A DNA stretch of 64,000 nucleotides, from positions 62,001 through 126,000 of the forward strand of contig QNQO01008319.1 of NCBI GenBank assembly GCA_003290165.1, written 5' to 3'. Position numbers and translations under genes: made by a program. Under the pieces are notes generated by a model, which did no database searches, was not told where the DNA came from, and saw only the letters and a list, made by a program, of their open reading frames with translations. Position 1 is the first letter of the stretch, and every line of letters starts with the position of its first letter. Source of the DNA: Berberis thunbergii. Its lineage: Eukaryota; Streptophyta; Magnoliopsida; Ranunculales; Berberidaceae. Positions 52,501 through 63,800 of this stretch are shown here, piece after piece.

Positions 52501-53677
52501 CCCTAAATCTCGAGGTGGTTTAGGCATTCGTCAGATGCTCACTTTCAATATTGCATTACTTTCTAAGTGGCTTTGGCGATTTGCAGAAGAGAATGATAAT
52601 TTATGGAGATATTTCATTATGGACAAATATGGGCGCAATAGATGGGTTTGGGAAAAGAGAACTAAGTACACTTCCTACGGATGCTCTTTGTGGAAGTCCA
52701 TCTCCCGGTGCGCAAGTGGCTTCTACCCTCACACCTTTCTCCAATGTGGAAATGGTGATCTCATCTCTTTCTGGCATGATGTTTGGTGTAGTAACCAATC
52801 TTTGAAGGATCTGTTTCCAATGTTGTTTATCATTAACAACAATCAATATGGGAGTGTGAGCAGGTTTTGGTCTAACGGCAATTCTTGGGATCTTTCCTTT
52901 TGAAGACACCTCAATACTGGGGAACTAGATGAGTTCGCTAATCTAATGCATCTGTTGGATATACAAATGCTCTCAGAGGGACCAGATAGTTTGGTGTGGA
53001 AGGGTAAAGGTGTGGGCTTCTCGATGAAAGAATTTTCGGATATGTTGGTTGCATCTCATTATGTAACCCACTCTAACCCCTTCATTTCCTCCCACAAAAA
53101 TCTGGTATGGGTGAAAAACCTTTTTCCTCGGATTAATTTCTTTAGTTGGTCAGTTTTGCATGAGAAGATCTTGACTAAAGATAGGTTAAGAAAAATAGAA
53201 TCCTCACTGGGAGTCTTCGTGTGCTTTGCAATGAATTTGATGAGACACTGGACCATTTGATGCTTCACTGCAGTTTCTCCAAATCCACTTGGAGCAGTTT
53301 CTTGGTGGAATTCGGTTTGAGTTTGATGTTTGAAGGCTCCATTTTAGATTGGCTAAGTTGGTGGCCTCAAGTTAATCCTTCCTGTCAGGGGGAGTGGTTA
53401 TGGTGTAGAGTCCCTCACGTTCTCATGTGGTGTGTGTGGAAAAAAAGAAATAAAAGGGTATTTGAAGGACTCAACAGATCAGAGCACTCTATCTTTATCG
53501 AGATTAGAGAATTGCTGTGGAGGATGGGTACGACATGTAATTTATTTAGGGATTTGGGTTTTGACACTTTGATAGTGTCTTGGCATTCCTTGATATAGGA
53601 ATGTTTCTCGTTGTATTTTGTTTCTCTTTCTTTCATTAATAAACATCTTCGTGTTTGACCAAAAAAAAAAAAAAAAA
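49572..53677 (+). mobile_element. L1-type LINE (non-LTR retrotransposon), 5'-truncated, with poly-A tail
   Basis: Coding remnants run from an ORF1-tail-like segment (DHVGAPPGFEVPQTENLGFL, 49630-49690) through endonuclease, reverse transcriptase and C-terminal Cys/His regions, then a 3' UTR ending in 17 A (53661-53677). No target duplication could be matched to the flank 'gcatctccactagtc', so the 5' end is approximate. Confidence 0.88.
49946..53598 (+). pseudogene. Degenerate LINE ORF2 (endonuclease-reverse transcriptase)
   Basis: Endonuclease: LSWNCRGLRN and FVQETKL (49946-50150), WVLAGDFNVVRH (50360-50400), FTWSNRR, SDHHAI. Reverse transcriptase: FRPISILNGAYKIIAKVLANR near 51490, IKLDFSKAFDNVSW near 51685, QGDPLSPLLF near 51872, YADDTIIF near 52013. 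The C-terminal part is WKRKFLSKVGRLAF and later segments. Breaks: frameshifts near 50240, 50445 and 53215, TGA at 51869-51871, TAG at 52163-52165, TGA near 52901. The PGPDG signature is changed to SPSLDG. Not functional. Confidence 0.9.
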
Positions 53678-53786
53678 GCATCTCCACTAGTCGTCTACCA
53701 AAATGTCTTGATTGTTTTGTCCATGTGGCTAATTTAGCAAGCTATCTAAATTTTAGTACCAAAGTAAGAATATTTCGAAAATAGAA

Positions 53787-53965
53787 ATTCTAAATGGCTG
53801 AGGAAAGGGGCGAGGAAATCAACGAGAGAGGGAGGGTGTGAAGGCTCATCTCCCTCGAGATGAGTGTTTTACTTTTGAGATGCATAACAACATAAATTTC
53901 AAGAAAAATGAGTGGTAAAACCCCTCCCCCTCGCCGATTTCCTCGACAATAAGAAAGGTTCTTTT
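53787..53965. mobile_element. GAGGGA-family hairpin MITE
   Basis: Starts attctaaatggctgaggaaa like the 36284 copy. Its arms are gagagagggaggg and cccctccccctcg. Candidate 9-bp flanks ttcgaaaat and tttgaaaat match at 8 of 9. A compact relative (arms ggtgagggcgg and ccctcgcaccc) lies at about 54150-54222. Confidence 0.6.
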
Positions 53966-54222
53966 GAAAATTTAGAAGATGAGAATTAGACTCCACCAAT
54001 CATTATGCTTTTTGCCAAATACTATTTTTTCAAGAGTTTTGTGCTCTTTCAAGTGTCTTGTGTAAAGATAAATAAAAAAATAAAAAATTCAAAAAGGCAT
54101 GACTTAAAGAAAAAAATTTCCCAAGCGTCTTGTATAAAGGTAAACCCTGATTCTAGGGGGTGAGGGCGGCAAGAGGGAGGGGCAACACCGCCCTCGCACC
54201 CTCCCCCTCGCTCCCTAGACTT

Positions 54223-55470
54223 ACTCAAAGGTAAATAAAGTCTACATGTTCTGTCTTTTTTACATGCGTCTCATTTATATAGCATTTTGTTACCACTCTT
54301 CTGTACACAATCCACTGGGTGAGTTTTTGAATGCTAAATTTTAACATTCTCCTTCGCTACCAGAGATGCTCTGCGAGGTTGAAAGAAAGTAATTCTACAC
54401 AAATTTCTCCATTATTATTAGTAGTTTTTTTTAAGGGTGGACGATGTTTTTAAACGCCTTCGAAAGGGTTTGAACTTGGACAACACACAAACAATTTCCT
54501 CAAATTAAAGTTGAGTGTGTTAGATTGGCTTTTTTGTCCACGGTTAGAATTATATATTGTATGACCAAAATGCCCATCACGTGAGAAGTACACTTGTGTT
54601 CAAATGATTGTTGATATATAAGTAGAAATAATAACGCATCTTGAAAAATGAATAAGGGCTACAATAAAACAAAATGTAAATTAAAGTGTTACACATCACT
54701 TGATGAAATTGAATGCTGAGGATTATAAAATATATATATCATCTTCTTCATCCTTGGCAAACCTCCACTACTACCACTCTTTCTGAACCGAACACCACTG
54801 ACCCTCCACCGCTCCTCATTCATTTATCCAATCCACTGAACGTCTCACTGCCTCCCTACCTCCTTCCCTTTTTCATTGGAAACATAAGGGATCAACCTCC
54901 ACCATTCATCATGTCACCGACCACCCCCTCCTAACCCCACCCTCCCTTTCTGTTTTGTGCTACACCAAACACCACCCTTATTGCCTACTTAAAAGAATTG
55001 GTGGAGGGATATAGCCTTTTGGCTATTTGAAACATCCAGCTAAAAACCCCCAAATTCACCCCAAAATGGCGGAACCAATTTTGGAGCCTCTGCTGTTGTT
55101 GCTTCCTCTCTTTCGTCTTTTCTCAACCTTAAATATTTGTGAAAGAAAACATGAGCAGTGGTTGCAAATCGATAACAGATAAGGAGATGTTGAGGGAGGG
55201 GATATGACCAAGGTGGTGTCGATCAGAGAGAGGATGTGGGTGGGTTGGAAGGAGACAATTAAGTTGGAGGTACGCTTCAAGATGCATATTGAAGACAAAT
55301 AAAGGAGACAATGTGTATCTGATTATTTTAAATCTTTATCGTGTTTCAAGACGCTTTTTATCTTAATGTTAAAATTTTGGATCGAAGCGTGCTCTCACGT
55401 GATGGACAAATTGGTCATAAAATATATGACCCTAACAAGACATTTTTGAGGGGTTTTTTTTTTATTAGAC
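54223..55470. other. Intergenic, nothing recognised
   Basis: Short open frames are present (for example near 54713-54934, Pro/Ser/Leu-rich), but no family resemblance, introns or regulatory context supports a gene. Confidence 0.4.
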
Positions 55471-55481
55471 AATAAATTTGT

Positions 55482-56160
55482 GCGATTTTAGTAAAATGAC
55501 TATAATTTACTCATTTCAAAACATTTTCAAGTAATTCAATTTGTGTTTATTAGATAACTCAGAGTACTAAAATTTTTGTGTTTTGATCAAATTGAGAATC
55601 AGCATCAATCGAACACATAAGTTGATTGAAAGTCAATAACACTATCCTGTTTTTATTGCGAGACAAATTTGCACGAATTTAGTAAAATGAATATAACTTG
55701 CTCATTTCAAAAGATTTTTAAGTGATTCAAGTTATGTTTATTAGATAACTCAGAGTATTACAATATTGCGTTTTGATCAACTTGATAATCGGTCTCAGTC
55801 GAACACATAAGTTGCGCGATTTTAATAAAATGACCATAACTTACTCATTTTAAAACATTTTCAAGTGATTCAAGTTGTGTTTATTAGATAACTCAGAGTA
55901 TTGCAATTTTTGTATTTAGATGAGCTTGAGAATCGATCTTGATTGAGGATATAAGTTGGCCGAAAGTCGAGGATACTATCATGTTTTCATTGCAAGACAG
56001 ATTTGGACGACTTTAGTAAAATGATCATAACTTGCTCATTTCAAAACATTTTCAAGTGATTCAAGTTGTGTTTATTATATAACTCATATACTATAACTTT
56101 CGTGTTTTGATGAGCTTGAAAATCGATATCAATTGAGGGTTTAAATTTGTCAAAAATTAC
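55482..56160. repeat. Tandem array of four ~190-bp units
   Basis: Units begin at about 55482, 55671, 55814 and 56005, each with gattttagtaaaatga, then ctcatttcaaaacattttca, aagtgattcaag and tttattagataactcagagt. The second unit is about 47 bp shorter than the others. Units differ at many positions, so the array is old. Confidence 0.8.
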
Positions 56161-57403
56161 ATATTTTGCATTTTTTTCGTTTTGAGTTGAAGTTTATGTG
56201 TTAAGTTATACATATTTGTTGGTAGTGTGAGTAAGTAAAAATAAAATAAAAATACGAAAAAAAACTCAATGTTGGTGTAGAATAGTCGCTGCCTAACTTC
56301 TCACCCCAAGCAATAGATTAGTAGGTCTTAGTACTTATTCCTCACATTCCCATTCCATAACCAAAACCGCATCCATGGCTGCCTCCTTTCTCTCTCAGCA
56401 AGCAAATCCCTCTCTCTGCTCTACGCTGAAACTCAGCTTGCAACTCCCTATCTCTTTCTGTTAGACTTCTTAACGTGGATAATCAAGGAGAAAGAATTAG
56501 GCAAAATTAGAATTGTCAGTGGCTTGCTTGTAGAGGTATATGGTCACAGCGTATAGGGGTTCCGTGGATAATGGCAGATCAGCCCCATAAGTCAAGACAT
56601 GTACCATAGAAAAATAAAAATCATGTCCTCCCTAATTCTCGATACACTGAAATGTCTTGAAAATTGAGACAAGAATTATATATATATATATAGAGCTTTG
56701 CTAGGGGTCAAGGGAGGGTCGAGGGATGAGTGTAACCACCCATCCTCCTCGAGATGAGTGCATCACCTCTAAAATTTTATATATATATAATTATTATTAT
56801 TATTATTATTATTTTGCCAACATTTGCTAGCATCGGTAGAGAAAAATGTGTAAAACGTCCGAACCACAAGATAATAAGGTTAGACAACAGCCGCAATTAG
56901 AATGTCCCTACACCAGTACAATTTTGTCAAACTACCAGCCTTTTGGCATGCAAAACCAAAAATGTGATGAAAGAATTATTACCAGCTCAAAACCTATACA
57001 ACTCTATGTTTCAATTGCTCATATCTCAAGAAAGAATACTGTAAACTGACTCCTGAGCCACAAAAAACAGCTCCATGCATTACACGGGTAAAGTGCAAAC
57101 AGAATCAAATAAATTCACTTGAACATTTAGGGAACAGTTAGTTGAAGATAAAGGTAGACACTCCAGAAAAAAGGGATATTGACAATGTATACAGGAATAG
57201 CTGTGAATTTAATTACAACGGATCACTAACTTGCTCTTGGCTACTATAAACAAAACGAAACAAACTTACCAGGCCTGCCAATGCCCACATCCATGTAATA
57301 GAAAAAGCAATAGAACATTGCTTATAAATAACCCCAAAAACAGTCATTATCTTCCCTATTATAACCAAAATAGCTTCAAGGCAAACCAACAATCTTCTTC
57401 AGT
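56161..57403. other. Spacer and 3' flank of the ALBA gene
   Basis: A half-copy of the GAGGGA hairpin family is at 56695-56770 (gagctttgctaggggtcaag, agatgagtgcatcacctct). There are (ta)n and (att)n microsatellites at 56670-56690 and 56788-56812. The last 200-400 bases are likely the ALBA 3' UTR. No other gene seen. Confidence 0.4.
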
Positions 57404-60400
57404 CTATTCCTGGTAATCACCACGACCACCACCTCGACCTCGTCCACCCATGCGGCTGCGGCCTCGCCCTCGTCCACGTCCACCACCACCACCGTAATCC
57501 CTCCCTTCACCACCATAATCCCTACCCCCACCGCCATAATCTCTACCTCCACCAGCATAATCTCTGCCTCCGCCATTGTAATCCCTCCCTCTGCCATTGT
57601 AATCTCTCCCTCCGCCATTGTAATCCCTCCCTCCACCACCATAACCTCTACCCTCACCGCCGTAACCTCTCCCTTCTCCACCATAACCCCTTCCCCCACC
57701 AGCATAATCTCTCCCTTCACCACCATAACCCCTCCCTCCACTGCTGTAACCTCTCCTGCCACCACCATAACCCCGCCCTCCACCTCTGCCTCTTTCATAT
57801 CCATCACCTGTCAAAACAGTGAAATGATCATTTTGTAAGTCTGCACAGATGGTATAACAAATGAACAAAAACCCATTTAGCTTGTTTTTTTTCTCTTTCA
57901 AACTGCTTTTTCCCCCTCCTTTTGAACAGGTTCTCTGCTCTATTCTACAATATACAACAAACTTGTGTGCAGAATAATTGTTTTTATCAGCAACAAATAA
58001 AAACAATGCAGTCTGAAGTAAGCTGAGAATATAAAGGAGATTGAAAATAAGCAAGGAAAAAATGCCCACCAATGCAAAGTTCAAAACTCCCTCTCCTGTA
58101 AACTGATACTACTTCAAAATTCCAACAAACACATTCCAAATACCTTCTTCACTGATACTACTTCAAAATTCCCAAAAAATTCCAACAAACACGTTCCAAA
58201 TACCTTCTATTCCCCTAAATTAAATGAGATGCCATATTTCTTCCTTTTGGATATAGATTCATCCAAGGATGCACCGACTCTCCGAAAACCCCCCGAATCA
58301 CGCGTCAAATACGTGTCGGACACGGATTCGCGTACGACACGCGCTGGACACGGATTCGCGTACGACACGCGCTGGACACATATTGGACACGGGGTCAATG
58401 GTCAAAATTCGTTGACTGGCCTGGACACGGTCTAGACACGGTCCGAAGGTAGTCAAAATTCGTTGACTACGAAATTCTTTAATTTCGCCCGATTCTTCCT
58501 CCTCCCACACAGACCGAGTCAGAGAAAAAAAAAAAAAAAAACCCGAAACCCTAACGCAAAAACCCTAGGCAGCCATCGATCGATCGATCAAGACTTCAAG
58601 AGTCAAGACTGATAGAGACGGAGGAGAAGAGATCGACAGACGGAGCGGAGGAGAAGAGATGGCGTCCTCATCGACACCAGGTACGATCGATTTCGTTTTT
58701 TTTTTCCTGAGATGTAGAGATGATCGATTTCGTTCCTGTGATGTGATTCGTTTCATCGACCCTCGATTGAGATCGATTTCGATTATTCGATATCTGTTTT
58801 TTTTTCTCTGCTATTCTCTGAATCTCTGCAAGTGTATGTTTTTTTTTTGAAATTTCAGCGATTTCAACAATCGATTCATTCGATTTTTTTTTCCTGCAAT
58901 TCCTTCTTGCGATTCTTTTTTTTTTGTTTTGCAAGTTGAAATTTTTCTTGGATCCAAATATACATTGTTGAAATTTTTTGTTTTGTTTTCCTGTTTTTTT
59001 TTTTTTTTCTTCTTCCTGTGATTCCTGTTTTGATGTGTTTTTTCTTTTCTTTCTCTTCAGTCTTCATATATATGAAAGTATGCATGATGCATGAAATACT
59101 TGCACGGTTGCACCTATTTGCTGGAAAGTGAAAACTGAAAAGTGAAAACTAATTAACTAAATAATAAGAAATTAAAATTTTTTTAGCAGGCCAAGGAACT
59201 GGAGATGATCTTTGGAAGCATGTGATAAGATTAGGAAAACCAAGTGAAGGTGGAGGAAACCTTAGATGGAAGTGTAACTATTGTCAGAAAGAATATACAG
59301 GCTCTCTTACTATATTGAAGCACCACTTGTTGAAGATAAGTGGTCATGGGATAACTATTTGTGCCAAAATCTCCCCCATACAACTTAAAGAGGTGCAAAA
59401 ATTTATTGATGAAGCTGCATTGAAAACAGAAAGTTCAAGGATACGAAGTGTTCCTTTACCTCCTTCAGTGGGATCAAGTAGTCACCCTCACCTGAGTTCA
59501 AGTAGTGGGGGGGTTGGCCCTTCAGTTCCACTTCCATACAATGAACAGAGGAAGAGGAGAGCCACTAATCCTATTGCACATGTGTTCAATATGAGTGAGC
59601 GACAAGAGTTGGATGCTTTGATTGCAAGGGCGTTCTACTCAGCTGCATTGTCATTCAACCTTGCAAGGAATCCATATTTTCAGGAGGCTTTCACCTTTGC
59701 AACGAATAAAGCAAAGTCTATTAGTGGTTACAAGATTCCTGGGTATAATGCATTGAGGACGACATTGCTTCAAAATGAAAGGAGCAACGTTGAGAGGTTG
59801 TTGGAGGTAACAAAGTTCACATGGGTTACTAAAGGGGCAACAATTGTTTGTGATGGGTGGACTGATTCTCAAAGGAGGCCTCTCATTAATTTCATAGTGA
59901 TTAATGAGGGTGGTCCAATGTTCTTAAAGGCTGTGAACTGTGAAGGGGAATACAAAGACAAGTTCTTCATTGCTAATTTGATCAAGGAAGTTATATGTGA
60001 GGTTGGGCCAAGGAATGTCGTTCAAGTTATAACCGACAATGCTCCAGTTTGTAAGGCTGCATGTTTACTTGTTGAGAGTGAGTATCCTGAGGTTTTTTGG
60101 ACACCTTGTGTAGTCCACACTCTCAACCTTGCCTTGAAGAGTATACGCGCTCCAAAGAACATGCCTGCAAATGAAAAGGCATATAGTTTGTGTAGTTGGA
60201 TTATTGATGTTGTTGGGAATGGGGTGATGATCAAGAACTTTATCATGAACCATTCCATGAGGTTGCACATGTTTAATGAGCATTCGAGATTGAAGTTGTT
60301 TTCCATAGCTGAGACGCGCTTTGCTTCAAGCATAATTATGCTGAAGAGGTTGAAAGACATTAAAAGTAGCATCCAAAGTATGGTGATTGGAGATAAGTGG

Positions 60401-63400
60401 AATTCCTATAAGGAAGATGATGTTGACAAAGCACAGATTGTGAAAGGAATACTATTGGATGACTTGTGGTGGGAGAAAGTGGATTATGTGTTTCGTTTCA
60501 CAGAGCCTATTTATTCAATGTTGCAGAGGGCTGATACAGATAAGTGTTGTCTTCACTTGGTGTATGAGATGTGGGATGTTATGATTGAGAAAGTGAAACA
60601 AGTTATTTACCGTCATGAAGGAAAAGAAAATAATAGTGAGGAGTCAGAGTTTTTTTCAGTGGTGCATCAGATATTGGTAGATCGATGGGAGAAAAACAAC
60701 ACACCACTGCATTGCTTAGCACATTCCTTGAATCCAAGGTAAATAATTACATTGTTTTTAACTTTTTATTCTACTGAATAATGTTTATATATTAATTTGT
60801 GATTGACATTGCTAATATTAATATATAATATAGGTATTATAGCAGAGAATGGTTGGAAGAGGATTTTAATCGTATTGCGCCACACAAAGATCCTGAGATT
60901 ACAAAGGAGAGAACTATATGTTTCAAGAGATACTTTCCTCTAATTGAAGACAGAATAGCGGTTACTACAAAATATGTAAGGTTTTCAACTGCTAGTGGAG
61001 AGTTTGCAGAAAGTGATGCTATGCAAAATAGAGCATACCTAGACCCTGATGTGTGGTGGGTTGCTCATGGTACCAGTGCACCTAATCTCTTGAATATTGC
61101 TTTGAAGTTACTTGGCCAACCTTGTTCTTCCTCATGTTGTGAGAGGAATTGGAGCACATATAACAACATCCACTCATTAAAAAGGAACAAGTTGACCCCA
61201 AAACGAGCTGAAGATTTAGTGTATGTGCATTCCAACTTTCGTCTTTTGTCAAGAAGAAAACAAGAGTACCAAGAAGGTGAGACAAGGATGTGAGATGTCA
61301 CAGGAGATGTTATTGATTCATTGGATTTGGATGCTACTGGAGTGCTTGAGATTGTCAGTCTTTTGCTTGATGAACCTGAGCTAGAGGCTGGACTGTTGGA
61401 TGCAGAAAATGTGACAGTGGATCCGCTAGTTAATGAAGAAGAAGAAGAGATCTAGCCGCCTCGCTAGTGACTGGTGAGTTTTTAAAATTATCAAGTTAAT
61501 GAAATTATATTGCTGTATGCCTTTATGCTTTATGACTTGACTACTTGAGCAGTTAAGCTTGACTTTATGTCTTTATGATGCATTTGTAAATTTGAATGAA
61601 TGAATTTGAATGTATTAATGATATGTTTGAATTTGATGAGTTACAAAAAATATATATTAAAAAATTAAGTTTGACCGTGTCGTGTCCGAGTCCGAGTCCG
61701 TGTCCGAGTCCGTGCATCCTTGGATTCATCCTTCAGCTTGGAAGGAATGAGAACCTCCAAGCAAACCCATTGTATTTAAAAATATGAACAAATGTTTGCA
61801 TACCACATCATTTTTTCATTTCTACAACAAAAATACAACCATAAGCAACTACACTGATATACTGCATGGAATATAACATGACTTAACACAAAATTAACTG
61901 CACAGCGCTTACCACGATAGCCATAGTTTCTGCCTCGTCCACCTCCTCGTCCCCAGTTCGAATAACCACCATTTTCTGCCACAGATATAAACAATATTTA
62001 AGGATAAACAAGAAGCAAGCAAACAAAAGACATTAAGAAAATACCTTGATAGGTTCCATATCCACCTCTGGCCCAACCCCGTCCTTTTCCTCTTCCACGG
62101 CCTCGTCCCCGGCCAAATGAATCTATAATAACATAAACAGGGAGCTTAGAGAACTACAAATTGCCACTAATTATCACTATTAATATGACAGAATACCTTC
62201 ATTAGCATCACCAATGCCACCAGGTTCTTGTTTAGGTTGTGTCAACTGTTGGTACTGCTGTTGTTGATAATGAGGTTGTGCCCTTGGCTGTTCTGCATGT
62301 AGTGGAGCTTGGTACCTATTAAAGCACAGAATTCCCTCCCATATAAAATCTCAAAAGACTTGAGAAGTAATGATTGCACATCAGAACATCAGCCTTGGAA
62401 CGAAAATAATTGAAGGGTTGAGTTCTGGGGCTCTGGAGTTTTGTCTTTGATTATGTCACTAATCATAAGCCCTCGGATCCTTTTATATCCAATGGTTTAC
62501 AAAGAAGCATTAGTTGTCAAAAGATTTCAACTTTCCAAACAGTCAAAAGATTTCAAATTTCCAAATAGTTCACAGAAATCTATACGAAATAGGAAATCTT
62601 GATTTTTTATTTATTTATTCACAACTCAGCCTTTCTGCAATCCACGTAACTGCCAAATGAAAAATACCATGACCTTTTAAAGTTTATCATTTACCAGACC
62701 TTTTCTAAGGAGCATTACAGATTTATTGGACCTTTTATAGTGTTTTCATCAACTACCTGAGTCGATAGATATATTGTTTGAAGGCTCAGGCATGTGTTTC
62801 AGCCAGGAGCAACCAGCCAAAAAGTACATTGTACAAATCCACAATGGTCTCTCGAGTTTTAAAGCTTCAAGTTCTCCAAAAACTCGGTGGTCTAATATCA
62901 ATAATATTCAATTATTAAAGCTTCAAAAAAATTTATTGTTTGATATATAGCAAGGCTAAATCGATGGGAAAATGGTTATCCAAGGATGCTTTCCATATCG
63001 ATGGAGGTTGAGTTACAAAAGGTTGGAAGCCACAAGCTTGCAGCTTCGATAGAGAATATGTGAGGTTGAGAATAACTGAATACATTCGCATAAACCAATT
63101 TAAGTTTCCTATTATGTAAAGGTTTCTAATAAATCTATTTGGAAAATTTTCAAATCTTGTCAAAAGATTTGACAACTCGTATTTGTATTTAAATCATTGG
63201 ATATAAAAGGATCCAAGGGCTTACCGTTAGTGACACAATTAAAGGCCCCGGATCCTAAACCTCAAAGGAATCTCCCATAAAGCTATGAAGATTTTAGAAG
63301 CTGTAGAGGTTACCCGGGAGAAGTCTTGTTCAGCTCTTTCGTTGACAAAGTGATCGAAATCATTGAAACGTGGCGTGTCATCTCCAATCTGCATAAAATG

Positions 63401-63800
63401 TTATATCTTACTTTCTAATAAACACATCCAGTGCAATAAAGCCACATAAATAAGTAAACAGATAAGCAATTATCATAGAACACTCACTCACACACAACAT
63501 ATACACATAGGAGGAGAAAGAGAAAGGTTGGGAAGGTGAAACTTACGGTACAAGACCCTCTTCAATGGGCTCCCAGACATCAGTTATGCTCGTTGAGCTG
63601 ATCGATGTTTCTTGATGCAAATCAGTCATTCTCTTCTGTTTTTTCACCGCAACAATTTAGTGAAGTCTTGCAGAACGTAATTGAATATCCAAAAAGGTTA
63701 AGAGGTTGTTTTTACCAACCTTTATAATCTCAGCGATGGCCACGGTCTTGCTGATGGCCTGCCCCATTGCCTTCAAGACAATCTCTCTTTGATATTTCTC
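57404..63800 (-). CDS. ALBA-family DNA/RNA-binding protein with C-terminal RGG tail (5' end outside the window)
   Basis: Binds RNA, and R-loops or chromatin in plants. Exons in the window, minus strand: 63800-63720, 63635-63547, 63388-63314, 62315-62197, 62122-62045, 61975-61913, 57807-57404. All are GT-AG with consistent phases, giving 302 residues. The ALBA fold part: EIVLKAMGQAISKTVAIAEI, then TSISSTSITDVWEPIEEGL and EMTRHVSMISITLS. A Gln-rich linker follows (HYQQQQYQQLTQPKQEP), then Gly/Arg exons and a last exon made of about 15 heptads of GRDYGGG/GRGYGGE type ending GRGGGRGDYQE. The first exon(s), with the start codon and ~25 N-terminal residues, lie right of 64000. The last intron (57808-61912) is 4.1 kb because a hAT transposon sits in it. 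The blocks match Arabidopsis At1g76010/At1g20220. Confidence 0.93.
57480..57790 (-). repeat. Coding 21-bp minisatellite (GR[DG]Y heptads)
   Basis: About 15 imperfect repeats of a 21-bp unit, each encoding Gly-Arg-(Asp/Gly)-Tyr-(Gly/Asn/Ala)-Gly-(Gly/Glu/Arg). RGG/RGY tails of this sort bind RNA and favour condensates. Copy number is likely to vary between alleles. Confidence 0.85.
58264..61722 (+). mobile_element. Complete hAT DNA transposon (3459 bp) in the last ALBA intron
   Basis: Terminal inverted repeats CAAGGATGCACCGACTC (58264-58280) and GAGTCCGTGCATCCTTG (61706-61722) pair over 17 bp with one mismatch. The flanking target duplication GATTCATC is perfect (58256-58263 and 61723-61730). 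Subterminal repeats carry cggacacggattcg-type motifs: a 28-bp unit is tandemly repeated at 58318-58373, and gtccgagtccg copies lie at the right end (61684-61712). The element contains its own transposase gene in the opposite direction to ALBA. Removing it and one target copy leaves a normal 0.64-kb intron. Confidence 0.95.
58659..61293 (+). CDS. hAT transposase (BED zinc finger, DUF659, hAT dimerisation), tail cut by TGA
   Basis: Cuts and pastes the element. Exons 58659-58680, 59190-60738, 60834-61293 (GT-AG). The first exon encodes only MASSSTP and joins in frame to GQGTGDDLWKHV. A BED finger follows (residues about 15-60: CNYC, then LKHHL and GHG), then a Ser/Pro linker, DUF659 with VCDGWTDSQRRPLINF (about residue 225), DNAPVCKAA (about 290), WTPCVVHTLNLAL and AETRFASS. 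The C-terminal hAT dimerisation segment is CSSSCCERNWS (about 624). The product to the TGA at 61291-61293 is 676 residues. The same frame then stays open for 53 more codons to TAG 61453-61455 (acidic end NEEEEE), so TGA probably replaced TGG. The core domains lie before the stop, so activity is possible. A 5' leader (58510-58658) with its own promoter is likely. Confidence 0.92.
62427..63249. mobile_element. Probable MITE with ~70-bp inverted repeats in an ALBA intron
   Basis: The left part 'aagccctcggatccttttat' (near 62468) is inverted at the right as 'ataaaaggatccaagggctt' (near 63204). Pairing extends outwards through atgtcactaa / ttagtgacac to ggggct / ggcccc. The edges and target duplication are not certain. 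It lies between ALBA exons 63388-63314 and 62315-62197. Confidence 0.55.

Noticed and set aside
53661..53677. Target duplication for the LINE next to its poly-A tail
   Set aside because: The flank 'gcatctccactagtc' could not be matched near the presumed 5' end, so no duplication is claimed.
57376..57807. 143-codon frame (Val/Glu/Met-rich) on the minus strand overlapping the ALBA last exon
   Set aside because: It is a shadow frame of the 21-bp coding minisatellite; the Gly/Arg/Tyr frame fits ALBA with correct splice phases.
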